From a bacterium (GTDB lineage: Bacteria; CG03), in contig VMTI01000046.1 in the NCBI GenBank assembly GCA_013791675.1, positions 1 through 16,308 on the forward strand: a stretch of 16,308 bases of DNA, written 5' to 3'. The notes beneath the pieces were generated by a model, which searched no databases, was not told the origin of the DNA, and saw nothing but the letters and a program-made list of their open reading frames with translations. Numbering within the stretch: position 1 is the stretch's first letter; each line of letters begins with the position of its first letter. Shown piece by piece: positions 1-6,841 of this stretch. The position numbers were made by a program, and so were the translations under genes.

Positions 1-432
1 CAGCCCGGTTTTTCATCCTCTGAAAGCATGAATGGTTTCAGCGCCCGGAAAACCCGCGGCGGAAAAATTCTGTGGAAAATCACCGGCGCTAAGCTGATCA
101 AGAAAGACAAAATAACCGTTTCCGGAGCGTCGGGTATTTTTTATAATTCGGACGGGGAAATGTTTCTGAAATCCGACAGGGCTTCTTTTAAGGAAGACGG
201 TTCTGCCCTGGAGCTTGAGGGAAATGTTTATTTTAAGGATGTCTCGGGAAAGACGGAACTTTATATGGAAGACCTTAAATGGGATGAACAGAAGAAACTT
301 TATTATACCGACAATAAAGTGAAGCAGGTGTCGGAAGAAGCCGTTATTACAGGCTCCGGCCTGCGCGCGGATAAAGATTTGAATAGAGTGGAAATTCTGG
401 AGCCGAACGTCGTTTCCGGAGGCGGCTCGTGA
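1..432 (+). CDS. lptC: LptC-like LPS export protein, 5'-truncated by window edge
   Basis: Likely the periplasmic part of LptC, which accepts lipopolysaccharide from the inner-membrane LptB2FG transporter and passes it to LptA. The frame is open from base 1 with no stop, and the first ATG (28) is not at a natural domain start, so the gene begins upstream and its membrane anchor is not seen. The visible ~143 residues have the LptC/OstA pattern: a 'GKILWKITGAKL' strand (W-x-I-x-A-x-x-A type), then repeated short beta strands such as 'ELEGNVYFKD' and 'VITGSGLRAD'. The stop codon overlaps the GTG start of the next gene (GTGA at 429-432), which implies translational coupling to the lptA-like gene and lptB. 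The family call rests on pattern plus context; an OstA-domain paralogue is the alternative. Confidence 0.75.
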   Translation, partial: QPGFSSSESMNGFSARKTRGGKILWKITGAKLIKKDKITVSGASGIFYNSDGEMFLKSDRASFKEDGSALELEGNVYFKDVSGKTELYMEDLKWDEQKKLYYTDNKVKQVSEEAVITGSGLRADKDLNRVEILEPNVVSGGGS

Positions 433-1085
433 GGGTAGATAAGCGCCTTTTGTTGGTTTTGTTGATTTTGCTGGCAGTGTCGTCGCCTGAAAAAAAACTC
501 AGGATACGGGCTGATAAACTAATTTATCTGGACAAAGGCGCTATAACGGAGTTCAGAAAAAATGTCGTGTTTGAAAGAGATGATTTTAATGGGCGTTCAC
601 ACTATCTTAAATTAGACAAAGGAAAAAATAAAGTTTTTGCTTCTGGTTCAGTTTCCGGTAATATAAAAAATGAGGGGAAAGGCGATATGAGTTTCACTAC
701 GGAAAAACTGTTTTATGAGGAAGACGGCGGGCGGATTTTTGCCCCCTCGGAATCTGAATTCATAGTGAATGTTTCTACGACGGGAATTAAGGATTTTTAT
801 ACTATTAACTGCTCTTCTTTCAGCGGCCATATCGCGGAAAAAGAGTTTCATTTAACAGGAAAACCTGTTAGAATAAAAGGCGAAAAGCTTTCGGGGTTTT
901 CAGACGTTCTTGACTGTTCCCCCTCTTTTACAGAAATGCGGGGAAAAGCGCATATAAATTATTTTGAAGGAGCGCCTTATGAGGCCGATGCGGATTATAT
1001 TAAAATGAATTTTGAAGATGAGGAATATGAATTTAGAGGCGCCGTCACGGGTGTCTTTTATCCGGACAATGCTGAAAACCGTTAA
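429..1085 (+). CDS. lptA: OstA/LptA-like periplasmic LPS-bridge protein
   Basis: Probable LptA, whose beta-jellyroll units polymerise into the periplasmic bridge carrying LPS to the outer membrane. The GTG start overlaps the lptC stop. The N-terminus (KRLLLVLLILLAVSS, residues ~5-19) looks like a Sec signal peptide. After it comes the OstA hallmark 'IRADKLIYLDKGAITEFRKN', followed by 'ASGSVSGNI' and several similar strand-turn repeats to residue ~215. At 218 aa it is somewhat longer than E. coli LptA (185 aa), which fits an extra strand pair. The 3' end overlaps the start of lptB by 17 bp. Sequence in this family is weakly conserved, so the gene symbol relies partly on its place between lptC and lptB. 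Confidence 0.75.
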   Translation: MRVDKRLLLVLLILLAVSSPEKKLRIRADKLIYLDKGAITEFRKNVVFERDDFNGRSHYLKLDKGKNKVFASGSVSGNIKNEGKGDMSFTTEKLFYEEDGGRIFAPSESEFIVNVSTTGIKDFYTINCSSFSGHIAEKEFHLTGKPVRIKGEKLSGFSDVLDCSPSFTEMRGKAHINYFEGAPYEADADYIKMNFEDEEYEFRGAVTGVFYPDNAENR

Positions 1086-1785
1086 CCTTGTAAAAAATTA
1101 CGGGAAAAAAAGAGCAGTTCGCGGCGTTGATATTTCCGTGAACCGCGGAGAAATTGTCGGACTTCTCGGCCCTAACGGCGCGGGTAAAACTACAATATTT
1201 TATTCTGTTACAGGTATTATAAGGCCGACTTCAGGGAAAATAATTTTAGGAGACAAAGACATATCCGCGGTGCCTCTGTTTAAGAGAGCGCGGTTGGGGC
1301 TGGGCTATCTTGCTCAGGAGCCGTCCATATTCAGGGGCTTGACCGCCCGCGAAAATCTTAAGGCTGTGGCCGAATTTATCTATCCGGATATGCGCGAGGC
1401 CGAAAAGAAAATAGACGCCCTGATGGAAGAGATGGGTATTATTCACTGCGCCCAGACGCTTGCCGCCAGTCTTTCCGGGGGTGAAAAAAGAAGAGTGGAG
1501 ATCGCGAGGGTTCTTCTGACTAATCCGTCTTTTCTTTTGCTGGATGAGCCTTTTGTGGGCATAGATCCGATTGCTGTTGAAGAATTGAAAAAACTGGTGA
1601 CGAAACTGAAAGAGAAAAACATAGGGATACTTATAACCGATCACAATGCCAGAGACACTTTGAAAATAATAGACCGCGCGTATTTAATTTGCGATGGCCT
1701 CATATTGATGCACGGCACAAGCCGCGAGCTTATAGAGTCGGAAAAAGCCAGGGAGATATATCTGGGAAGAAATTTTGAGGCATGA
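1069..1785 (+). CDS. lptB: LPS export ABC transporter ATPase LptB
   Basis: Cytoplasmic ATPase of the LptB2FG transporter that powers extraction of LPS from the inner membrane. From the ATG at 1069 it is 238 aa, the usual LptB length (~240). Visible motifs are Walker A GPNGAGKTT (34-42), signature LSGGEKRR (from 135), Walker B FLLLDEPF with D159/E160, and the H-loop histidine in 'ITDHNARDT' (H192). 'RRVEIARVLLTNPSFLLLDEPFVGIDPIAV' type spacing is characteristic of LptB rather than LivF or other ABC ATPases. The frame is open further upstream to 1012, but that part lies inside lptA and does not look like family sequence. LptF/LptG are not in the window. An ATGA overlap at the stop opens a 22-codon ORF (see findings). 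Confidence 0.95.
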   Translation: MLKTVNLVKNYGKKRAVRGVDISVNRGEIVGLLGPNGAGKTTIFYSVTGIIRPTSGKIILGDKDISAVPLFKRARLGLGYLAQEPSIFRGLTARENLKAVAEFIYPDMREAEKKIDALMEEMGIIHCAQTLAASLSGGEKRRVEIARVLLTNPSFLLLDEPFVGIDPIAVEELKKLVTKLKEKNIGILITDHNARDTLKIIDRAYLICDGLILMHGTSRELIESEKAREIYLGRNFEA

Positions 1786-1897
1786 CCAATTGCATAAAAA
1801 TCCGACGGCAAGGGAAGAAGCCGTATTTAAGGCGGGATTTTGAGATGTAATTGAAAAAATATCGGAAAATTGTTAAAAAGTAGAGACAGGAGGGGCA

Positions 1898-2395
1898 GTG
1901 AAAGTTGTAACAAAAAATTTTAAGCTGACAGAAGCGTTTGAAAAGCATGTCCATTCAAAAATGGACAGCATTGAAAAAAAATTCGGCTTGGACGAGGTGA
2001 CAATCACGGTGTCACAGGAAAAAAATTCATCCATGGCTCAGCTTATCGGAGCGGCGCCGCATTTAAAGGGGGGCACGATAAAAGTCAAATGTTCCGCTTA
2101 CGAAGCCTACGCGGCGGTGGATAAGCTGCGGAATGTGTGTAAGGATAAACTCTCCCGCGTGAAAGAAAAGAAATCCGGTACGAGAAAGATTATTGAGTCT
2201 GATTCACCTCCGGAGAAAGAAAAAATCAGAACCGTGCGCGTGTCGGTTATGTCACGGCAGGAAGCCCTGGATAGAATGATCGGCCGCGATTATAATTTCT
2301 GGCTTTTTGTTGATAGGGAGACAGGCATTTTTACAGCGCTTTACCGCAAAGAAAACGATCAGCTGGGTATCGCTCATCCTGTTTTTGACGAGTAA
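1898..2395 (+). CDS. hpf: Ribosome hibernation promoting factor, long form
   Basis: Binds the 30S subunit at the tRNA/mRNA channel in stationary phase and, in long forms, drives 100S ribosome dimerisation through its C-terminal domain. The GTG start is preceded by a strong Shine-Dalgarno AGGAGG (1888-1893). Residues ~1-100 are the S30AE beta-alpha-beta fold ('VTKNFKLTEAFEKHVHSKM', 'YEAYAAVDKLRNVCKDKL'). Residues ~117-165 are the dimerisation domain ('MSRQEALDRMIGRDYNFWLFVDRETG', '..ALYRKENDQLGIAHP'). At 165 aa it is shorter than typical long HPF (~180-190), mostly through a short linker. A TTGAAA at 1851 with TTAAAA at 1873 is a weak promoter candidate in the gap after lptB. It sits where hpf usually follows rpoN, which is missing here. 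Confidence 0.93.
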   Translation: MKVVTKNFKLTEAFEKHVHSKMDSIEKKFGLDEVTITVSQEKNSSMAQLIGAAPHLKGGTIKVKCSAYEAYAAVDKLRNVCKDKLSRVKEKKSGTRKIIESDSPPEKEKIRTVRVSVMSRQEALDRMIGRDYNFWLFVDRETGIFTALYRKENDQLGIAHPVFDE

Positions 2396-2399
2396 AATC

Positions 2400-2861
2400 A
2401 TGAAATTCACGGATTATACGGAAGTCGCGCTTTTGAAGCCCCGGGCGTTATCTGTTTCAAAGAAAAAAGTGATAGAAGAACTTGTGGGCGTGCTGGTGGA
2501 AAATAAGAATATTTCGACGAAGGCTTCCGCCGAGGTTTGCAAGGCATTGCTGAAAAGAGAAGCGCTGGGCTCCACGGGTATAGGGCAAGGTGTTGCCCTT
2601 CCGCATGTTAAATTCAAGGGCGTCAAAAAAATAAGCTTTGTTTTTACAAATTCCGAGGCCGGGATAGAATTCAATTCTCTTGACGGAGAGCCGGTCAATA
2701 TCATATTTCTTCTGATAGGCCCGGAAAAAGCGGGAGAAGAATATATAAAAGTACTTTCCGCTCTCGCGCGGCATTTAAATGATCCTTATTTCCGGCGTGA
2801 TCTCGTATCCGCTAAAAAAGGAAAAGAGGTTTTAGGTATTCTCAAAAAAGCGGTAGAATGA
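2400..2861 (+). CDS. ptsN: PTS EIIA-Ntr regulatory protein
   Basis: Terminal phosphoryl acceptor of the nitrogen-related PTS; in known systems it regulates K+ transport, nitrogen and stress responses rather than moving sugar. From ATG 2400 it is 153 aa, matching the family. The phosphorylation-site motif is 'GQGVALPHVK' with H69 (E. coli PtsN uses H73), preceded by 'LLKREALGSTGIG', also typical. C-terminal 'LLIGPEKAGEEYIKVLSALARHL' matches the EIIA-Ntr/fructose-type fold. The start lies 4 bp after the hpf stop with no clear Shine-Dalgarno, so translation is probably coupled. The frame stays open upstream to 2307, but that part overlaps hpf and is rejected. The stop overlaps the rapZ start (ATGA, 2858-2861). 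The likely phosphodonor HPr and EI are encoded downstream. Confidence 0.93.
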   Translation: MKFTDYTEVALLKPRALSVSKKKVIEELVGVLVENKNISTKASAEVCKALLKREALGSTGIGQGVALPHVKFKGVKKISFVFTNSEAGIEFNSLDGEPVNIIFLLIGPEKAGEEYIKVLSALARHLNDPYFRRDLVSAKKGKEVLGILKKAVE

Positions 2862-3727
2862 AAAAAAAGCCGTCAGGCCCGCTTTCCAGCGAAAATACCA
2901 TTGTTATAACGGGCGTTTCCGGAGCCGGAAAGACTCTGGCGCTGAAATTTCTGCAGGATATGGGCTATTTCTGCATAGACAATCTGCCTGTTGGCATGAT
3001 GGATAATTTTTTTCACGAGAAAAATATTGTGCCATCTAAAACTGCCGTGGGCGTTGATATAAGGGAAAAAAATCATTTTAATCTTTTTATTAAGCTGCTT
3101 GAGAAAAACATGTCTATTAAATTAATATTTCTTGAAAGCAGAAAGGATATTCTCATTCGGCGGTTTATGGAAAACCGCCGAAAACCTCCTCTCGCCCGTT
3201 CGGGCCAGAGTATATCATCCGCGCTTGATGATGAGTTAAAATGCCTCGCGCCGCTGCGGGGAGCATCGGATCTCGTTATAGATACTTCAGATATGAACCC
3301 CTGGCAGTTTAAAAACATGATTAAAAGAAAACTTGGTTTTTCCGGAAACGTTTTTACCGTTGATGTGCTGAGTTTCGGTTACAAATACGGCCTACCTGCC
3401 GATGCGGATATGATTTATGACCTGCGCTATCTGCCTAATCCCAATTATAACGTCAGCCTGAGGCCTCTTATCGGATGTTCCCCGCGGGTCGCTTCATTCG
3501 ACCGGAAAGATCCGCTATACGGTAAAACGCTGCGAGCGGCGTGCGCGTTTTTGAAACTTATTATACCGCCTTATATGGAAATGGGAAAAAGTTTTCTGAC
3601 CATAGGCGTCGGATGTACCGGCGGCCGGCACAGATCCGTCGTTTTCGCGGAAGATTTAAAAATTTACCTGCGGGGGAAATATAATGTGAAAATTCTTCAC
3701 CGCGATGCGGGGAAACGAAGATGGTGA
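2858..3727 (+). CDS. rapZ: RapZ family nucleotide-binding protein
   Basis: RapZ (YvcJ/YhbJ) is a P-loop protein. In E. coli it binds the sRNA GlmZ and tunes glucosamine-6-phosphate synthase, so it monitors envelope precursor supply. The 289 aa are full length. Walker A is GVSGAGKT (19-26). The middle carries 'CLAPLRGASDLVIDTS' (from 129), the usual L-x-P-L-R-x-x-A-D-x-V-I-D-T-S motif. The C-terminal domain has 'DLRYLPNPNYN' and 'GCTGGRHRSVVFAEDL' near residue 252. It overlaps ptsN by 4 bp and the IIA gene by 7 bp, so it is locked in the PTS cluster. A 19-bp stretch (3242-3260) is repeated exactly and in the same frame in the IIB gene. Whether it acts on GlmZ-like RNA here cannot be told from sequence. 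Confidence 0.96.
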   Translation: MKKKPSGPLSSENTIVITGVSGAGKTLALKFLQDMGYFCIDNLPVGMMDNFFHEKNIVPSKTAVGVDIREKNHFNLFIKLLEKNMSIKLIFLESRKDILIRRFMENRRKPPLARSGQSISSALDDELKCLAPLRGASDLVIDTSDMNPWQFKNMIKRKLGFSGNVFTVDVLSFGYKYGLPADADMIYDLRYLPNPNYNVSLRPLIGCSPRVASFDRKDPLYGKTLRAACAFLKLIIPPYMEMGKSFLTIGVGCTGGRHRSVVFAEDLKIYLRGKYNVKILHRDAGKRRW

Positions 3728-4134
3728 GAATAATAATAGCGGCGCACGGCGATATGGCTTCGCATCTTTTAAATTGTGCCGAGAATCTGCTGGGGCCGAC
3801 GGAAGGCGTCTCCGCGCTTAATTTTATGCAGCATCAGTCCACCGGCGAAATCCAGGCGGAACTGAAAAAACGTTTGGAAAGTTATGGAGACGATAATGTT
3901 TTTATACTCACGGATTTTCTTGGTGGGTCTCCGTGCAACTGCGCCTGCCGTTTCATGGACAATGATAAGGTGCGGATTATATCAGGGGTGAACCTCCCCA
4001 TGCTTATAGAAATTATGATAAAAAAAGAAAAACTGCCTCCGGAAAAATTATGCGCCGATGTTATTAAGGCAGCCAGGGATTCCATAGAGGATGTTCGCGC
4101 GAAGTTTCTAAAGGGGTCAGGTCTTGACATTTGA
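3721..4134 (+). CDS. PTS mannose/sorbose-family EIIA domain protein
   Basis: Single-domain IIA of the mannose-sorbose PTS family; it takes phosphate from HPr and passes it to IIB. 'IIIAAHGDMASHLLNCAENLLG' gives the phospho-histidine H9 (E. coli ManX H10). 'VFILTDFLGGSPCNCACRFM' and 'VISGVNLPMLIEIM' are the other family blocks. It is 137 aa, the usual size of an isolated IIA domain. The start overlaps the rapZ stop by 7 bp. The last six residues (GSGLDI) and the TGA stop come from the left arm of the inverted repeat at 4113-4182, so the native C-terminus was probably replaced when the repeat arrived. Because sugar-type and regulatory systems share this fold, the sugar specificity cannot be named. 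Confidence 0.93.
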   Translation: MVRIIIAAHGDMASHLLNCAENLLGPTEGVSALNFMQHQSTGEIQAELKKRLESYGDDNVFILTDFLGGSPCNCACRFMDNDKVRIISGVNLPMLIEIMIKKEKLPPEKLCADVIKAARDSIEDVRAKFLKGSGLDI

Positions 4135-4182
4135 CATTTCTAAAGTGAATACTGCTAATGTCAAATGTCAAGACCTGACCCC
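4113..4182. repeat. Perfect 26-bp inverted repeat with 18-nt loop
   Basis: The left arm (4113-4138) starts GGGGTCAGGTCTTGACATTT. The right arm (4157-4182) is its exact reverse complement and ends ATGTCAAGACCTGACCCC. The 18-bp loop is 4139-4156. There is no T-tract, so it is not a standard terminator. It lies in the only sizeable gap of the PTS gene run, supplies the last codons and stop of the IIA gene, and ends 2 bp before the IIB Shine-Dalgarno. It looks like a non-autonomous, REP/MITE-like palindromic element. From memory only, GGGGTCAG-ended palindromes occur near IS200/REP-associated transposases in some environmental genomes; no such transposase is in this window. Confidence 0.9.
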
Positions 4183-4184
4183 AT

Positions 4185-4190
4185 GGGAGA
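4185..4190 (+). promoter_or_regulatory. Ribosome binding site deciding the IIB start
   Basis: GGGAGA at 4185-4190 sits 4 nt before TTG at 4195. Using that TTG gives a protein beginning MIEFLRVDSRLIHGQ, the standard IIB N-terminus. The in-frame ATGs at 4165 and 4183 lie inside or at the edge of the inverted repeat and have no such site. Confidence 0.65.
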
Positions 4191-4194
4191 ACAT

Positions 4195-4740
4195 TTGATA
4201 GAGTTTTTGAGGGTTGATTCCAGGCTTATACACGGACAGATAGTGGAGGGCTGGCTGAAGTTCATAGCAATTGATGAGGTGCTGATTATAGATGATTTTG
4301 TGAAAGAAAGTCCCTTTGAAAAGAAAATCCTGAGATTTGCGCTCCCGTTAAACATTGACCTGGAGATTTTATCTGTGCACATGGCCGCCCAAAGGTGGGC
4401 GGATATCAGCGCCTCTTCAAAAAGATTTTTTATTCTTTTGCAGTCGGTGGATATGCTAAGCCGCCTGCATGAGTGCCTCGCGCCGCTGCGGGCGGCAGGG
4501 TCACCTTCCCCCGCGCAAAAAACGCCGCCTGTGAACATAGGACTTATTAATTTTACAGATTCAAAAGAGGCTTTGACCAACTCTGTATATCTGGATATGC
4601 GCGAGAAAAAACAGCTTTCGGATATGCTGGAGGCGGGAGTAGAAATATTTGTGCAGACGTTGCCTTCTAACGAGAAGACTCCCATAGGCGCACTGCTTGA
4701 ACGTTTACAGAACTTTGAAAAAGGGGAATTAAATGAATAA
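4195..4740 (+). CDS. PTS mannose/sorbose-family EIIB protein
   Basis: Cytoplasmic IIB that takes phosphate from IIA and transfers it to the sugar entering through IIC/IID. The motif 'LRVDSRLIHGQIVEGW' carries the phospho-histidine H13. The TTG start at 4195 is chosen because it has a Shine-Dalgarno and gives a canonical N-terminus. A start at ATG 4165 would add ten residues encoded largely by the repeat arm (MSRPDP...). The protein is 181 aa against ~155-165 for the family. The excess is a Pro/Ala-rich stretch at about 93-112 ('ECLAPLRAAGSPSPAQKTPP'), encoded by unusually GC-rich DNA that shares 19 bp with rapZ. 'VNIGLINF' then resumes the fold, although the family usually reads N-x-G-G there. 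The 3' end overlaps the GH57 gene by 8 bp. Confidence 0.9.
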   Translation: MIEFLRVDSRLIHGQIVEGWLKFIAIDEVLIIDDFVKESPFEKKILRFALPLNIDLEILSVHMAAQRWADISASSKRFFILLQSVDMLSRLHECLAPLRAAGSPSPAQKTPPVNIGLINFTDSKEALTNSVYLDMREKKQLSDMLEAGVEIFVQTLPSNEKTPIGALLERLQNFEKGELNE

Positions 4741-6841
4741 TTCTTTTTTCGCTTTCGGCGTGCATTGTCATCAGCCTGTAGGCAATCATCACAACGTAAT
4801 TGAGGACTGCTATAAGAAATCGTACGAACCCTTTTTTAAAGAACTTCAGCAATTTCCGAAAATAATAATGAACGTGCATATAAGCGGTTCTCTGCTGGAA
4901 TGGATAGCCGCCAATCACCCTGAGTTTATAGAATTGATAGGCGGGATGATACAAAAGGGGCAGATAGAATTGATGGGAGGGCCTTTTTATGAGGCGATAC
5001 TTCCTCTCATAACGGAAAGCGATACAGGCGAGCAGATAATTCAATATTCAGGATATCTGAAAAAACTTTTCGGAGTCTCGCCCAGGGGTATGTGGCTGCC
5101 GGAGAGAGTTTGGGAGCCATACCTGGCCAAACCCATAGCAATGGCGGGTATGGAATATACACTTCTGGATGATACCCATTTCCACGCGGCGGGATGGATG
5201 GATGACAAACTTCACGGTTATTACACAACCGAGCATGAAGGATTTAAGCTGAATATTTTTCCCATTCTTGAGAGTCTGCGCTACAGAATGCCGTATGCCG
5301 CGCCTGATGAAGTGATATCTTTTATAAAACAAATAGGAAATGAGGCCGGCGGCGGAGTGAGGATTATGATGGATGACGTTGAGAAATTCGGCGTCTGGCA
5401 CGGCTCTTATGAGCATGTGTATGTAAACAAATGGCTGAGAATTTTTTTTAAGGCTCTTGAAAAAGCGCAGGATAACGGAGATTTTACGACAATCGGTTTT
5501 TCTCATTATATGGATTCGTATCCTTCCGACGGGCTTATATATCTTCCGTGCGCTTCATATACGGAAATGGGGCGCTGGTCTATGCCCTACGACACCGGCC
5601 TTAAATACAGCCCCGTTTTAGATACAGTGAAGGCGGCGCCTTTGAATAAAAAAGAAGACTGGATGCGTTTTATACGCGGCGGTTTTTTCAGGAATATGCT
5701 TGTCAAATATCCCGAAAGCGATATGATGCACAAAAAAATGCTGTTTCTTTCGCGGGCAATAGGATTTTATCGCGATTACCCGGAGTTTAAAGAAATGCAG
5801 AGGCACCTTTTCCGCGCTCAGTGCAATTGCGCTTACTGGCACGGTATTTTCGGCGGTATTTATATGAGGCATCTCCGCGCCGCTATTTTTCATGAACTTC
5901 TCCAATGCCAAAAAATACTGCACAAAGTTGCGGGAGGCGGCCTGCATATCAGTAATTCGGGCGCGGGATACTCGGGTTATAATGAAATTCAATTTTGTAA
6001 CGGTGAGTACTGCCTTCGCATACTTCCCGAATTTGGCGCGGCGGTATCCGAATTTGCCGAATACAAAAGTTGTCATAACATAGGTTTTGTTCTTCGTCGT
6101 CGTCGCGAGGTTTACCATGAGAATCTGAACGCGCCGGGCGCCGCGGCTGTTCCTGGCGTTGTCTCCGGAGGGACGACGGGGCCTGCGGTGAAAGCTGATG
6201 ATGAATCCGCTCTCAAGCAAGATATTTGGTATGACTGGTATGACCGATTTTCTTTCATTTCTCATTTTTTTCAAAAAGATGTGAGGCTTTTTGATTTTTT
6301 CAAATGCGCTTATGGTGAGCAGGGGGATTTTGTTAATCAGGTGTTTAAGCCTGTTGATGGAAGCGTTGAAGGAGAATTGGATTTTATCAGGGCCGGGCAT
6401 GTGTGGTGCGGCAGTCATTTCGCGGATGTGACGGTTGAAAAAAAATTTTCTCTTCGGGGAAATTTCGTGCTTGTGTATAACTGTAAAATAACAAACACAT
6501 CAGACAGAGGGTTGCGTTTTTATCCGGGCACAGAGATGAATTTATCTCCATCTTCTCCGCTTGCCGCTAGTTTTCTTATAGGCGGCAGAGAAGAAAAATG
6601 CGACGCTTTTTTTGACGGCCGGGCGACAAAAGTTTTACTGGATGATAAAAAATACGGCATGAAAATCGAGTTTACTTATTCCGCGCCTGCCAATATTTGG
6701 ATGTTCCCCGTTTATACCGTCTGCCGGCTTGAAGACGGTTTGAAAAAGATGTATCAGGGGACTTCTCTCACATTCTGTGATAATGTATTTCTTGAGCCCC
6801 GCGGAATATATGAAAGGAATCTTGAGGTTAAAATCACGTGA
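4733..6841 (+). CDS. GH57 4-alpha-glucanotransferase / alpha-amylase-like enzyme
   Basis: Retaining glycoside hydrolase of family 57, acting on alpha-1,4-glucans such as glycogen, starch or maltodextrin. Conserved regions line up with the Thermococcus litoralis 4-alpha-glucanotransferase: 'HCHQP' (11-15), 'GMWLPERVWEP' with nucleophile E124 (E123 there), and 'MMDDVEKFGVWHGSYEHVY' with acid/base in the D214-D215 pair (D214 there). The 702 aa length and layout (catalytic barrel, helical middle, beta-rich C-terminal half from ~395) fit the DUF1925/DUF1926-containing type. There is no signal peptide, so it is cytoplasmic. An Ala/Gly/Pro-rich insert (~467-486) interrupts the C-terminal part. An AAAGGGG Shine-Dalgarno precedes the ATG. 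It overlaps IIB by 8 bp and IIC by 4 bp (GTGA). Transferase and hydrolase cannot be separated by eye. Confidence 0.92.
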   Translation: MNNSFFAFGVHCHQPVGNHHNVIEDCYKKSYEPFFKELQQFPKIIMNVHISGSLLEWIAANHPEFIELIGGMIQKGQIELMGGPFYEAILPLITESDTGEQIIQYSGYLKKLFGVSPRGMWLPERVWEPYLAKPIAMAGMEYTLLDDTHFHAAGWMDDKLHGYYTTEHEGFKLNIFPILESLRYRMPYAAPDEVISFIKQIGNEAGGGVRIMMDDVEKFGVWHGSYEHVYVNKWLRIFFKALEKAQDNGDFTTIGFSHYMDSYPSDGLIYLPCASYTEMGRWSMPYDTGLKYSPVLDTVKAAPLNKKEDWMRFIRGGFFRNMLVKYPESDMMHKKMLFLSRAIGFYRDYPEFKEMQRHLFRAQCNCAYWHGIFGGIYMRHLRAAIFHELLQCQKILHKVAGGGLHISNSGAGYSGYNEIQFCNGEYCLRILPEFGAAVSEFAEYKSCHNIGFVLRRRREVYHENLNAPGAAAVPGVVSGGTTGPAVKADDESALKQDIWYDWYDRFSFISHFFQKDVRLFDFFKCAYGEQGDFVNQVFKPVDGSVEGELDFIRAGHVWCGSHFADVTVEKKFSLRGNFVLVYNCKITNTSDRGLRFYPGTEMNLSPSSPLAASFLIGGREEKCDAFFDGRATKVLLDDKKYGMKIEFTYSAPANIWMFPVYTVCRLEDGLKKMYQGTSLTFCDNVFLEPRGIYERNLEVKIT

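Noticed and set aside
1012..1068. Upstream extension of lptB to ATG 1012
   Set aside because: It would overlap the lptA-like gene by 74 bp, and the added 19 residues do not resemble LptB, which starts at the normal place with ATG 1069.
4113..4182. Hairpin as a Rho-independent terminator of the rapZ-IIA transcript
   Set aside because: The stem is 26 bp with an 18-nt loop and is followed by ATGGGAGA, not a T-tract; the downstream genes belong to the same pathway.
5837..5853. Sigma-54-like TGGCAC box
   Set aside because: The matching TTGC element is not at the right distance, and it lies inside the GH57 coding sequence.
5618..6418. 266-codon open frame on the minus strand
   Set aside because: It is antisense to the strongly supported GH57 gene; the translation shows no recognisable domain and no ribosome binding site was noted.
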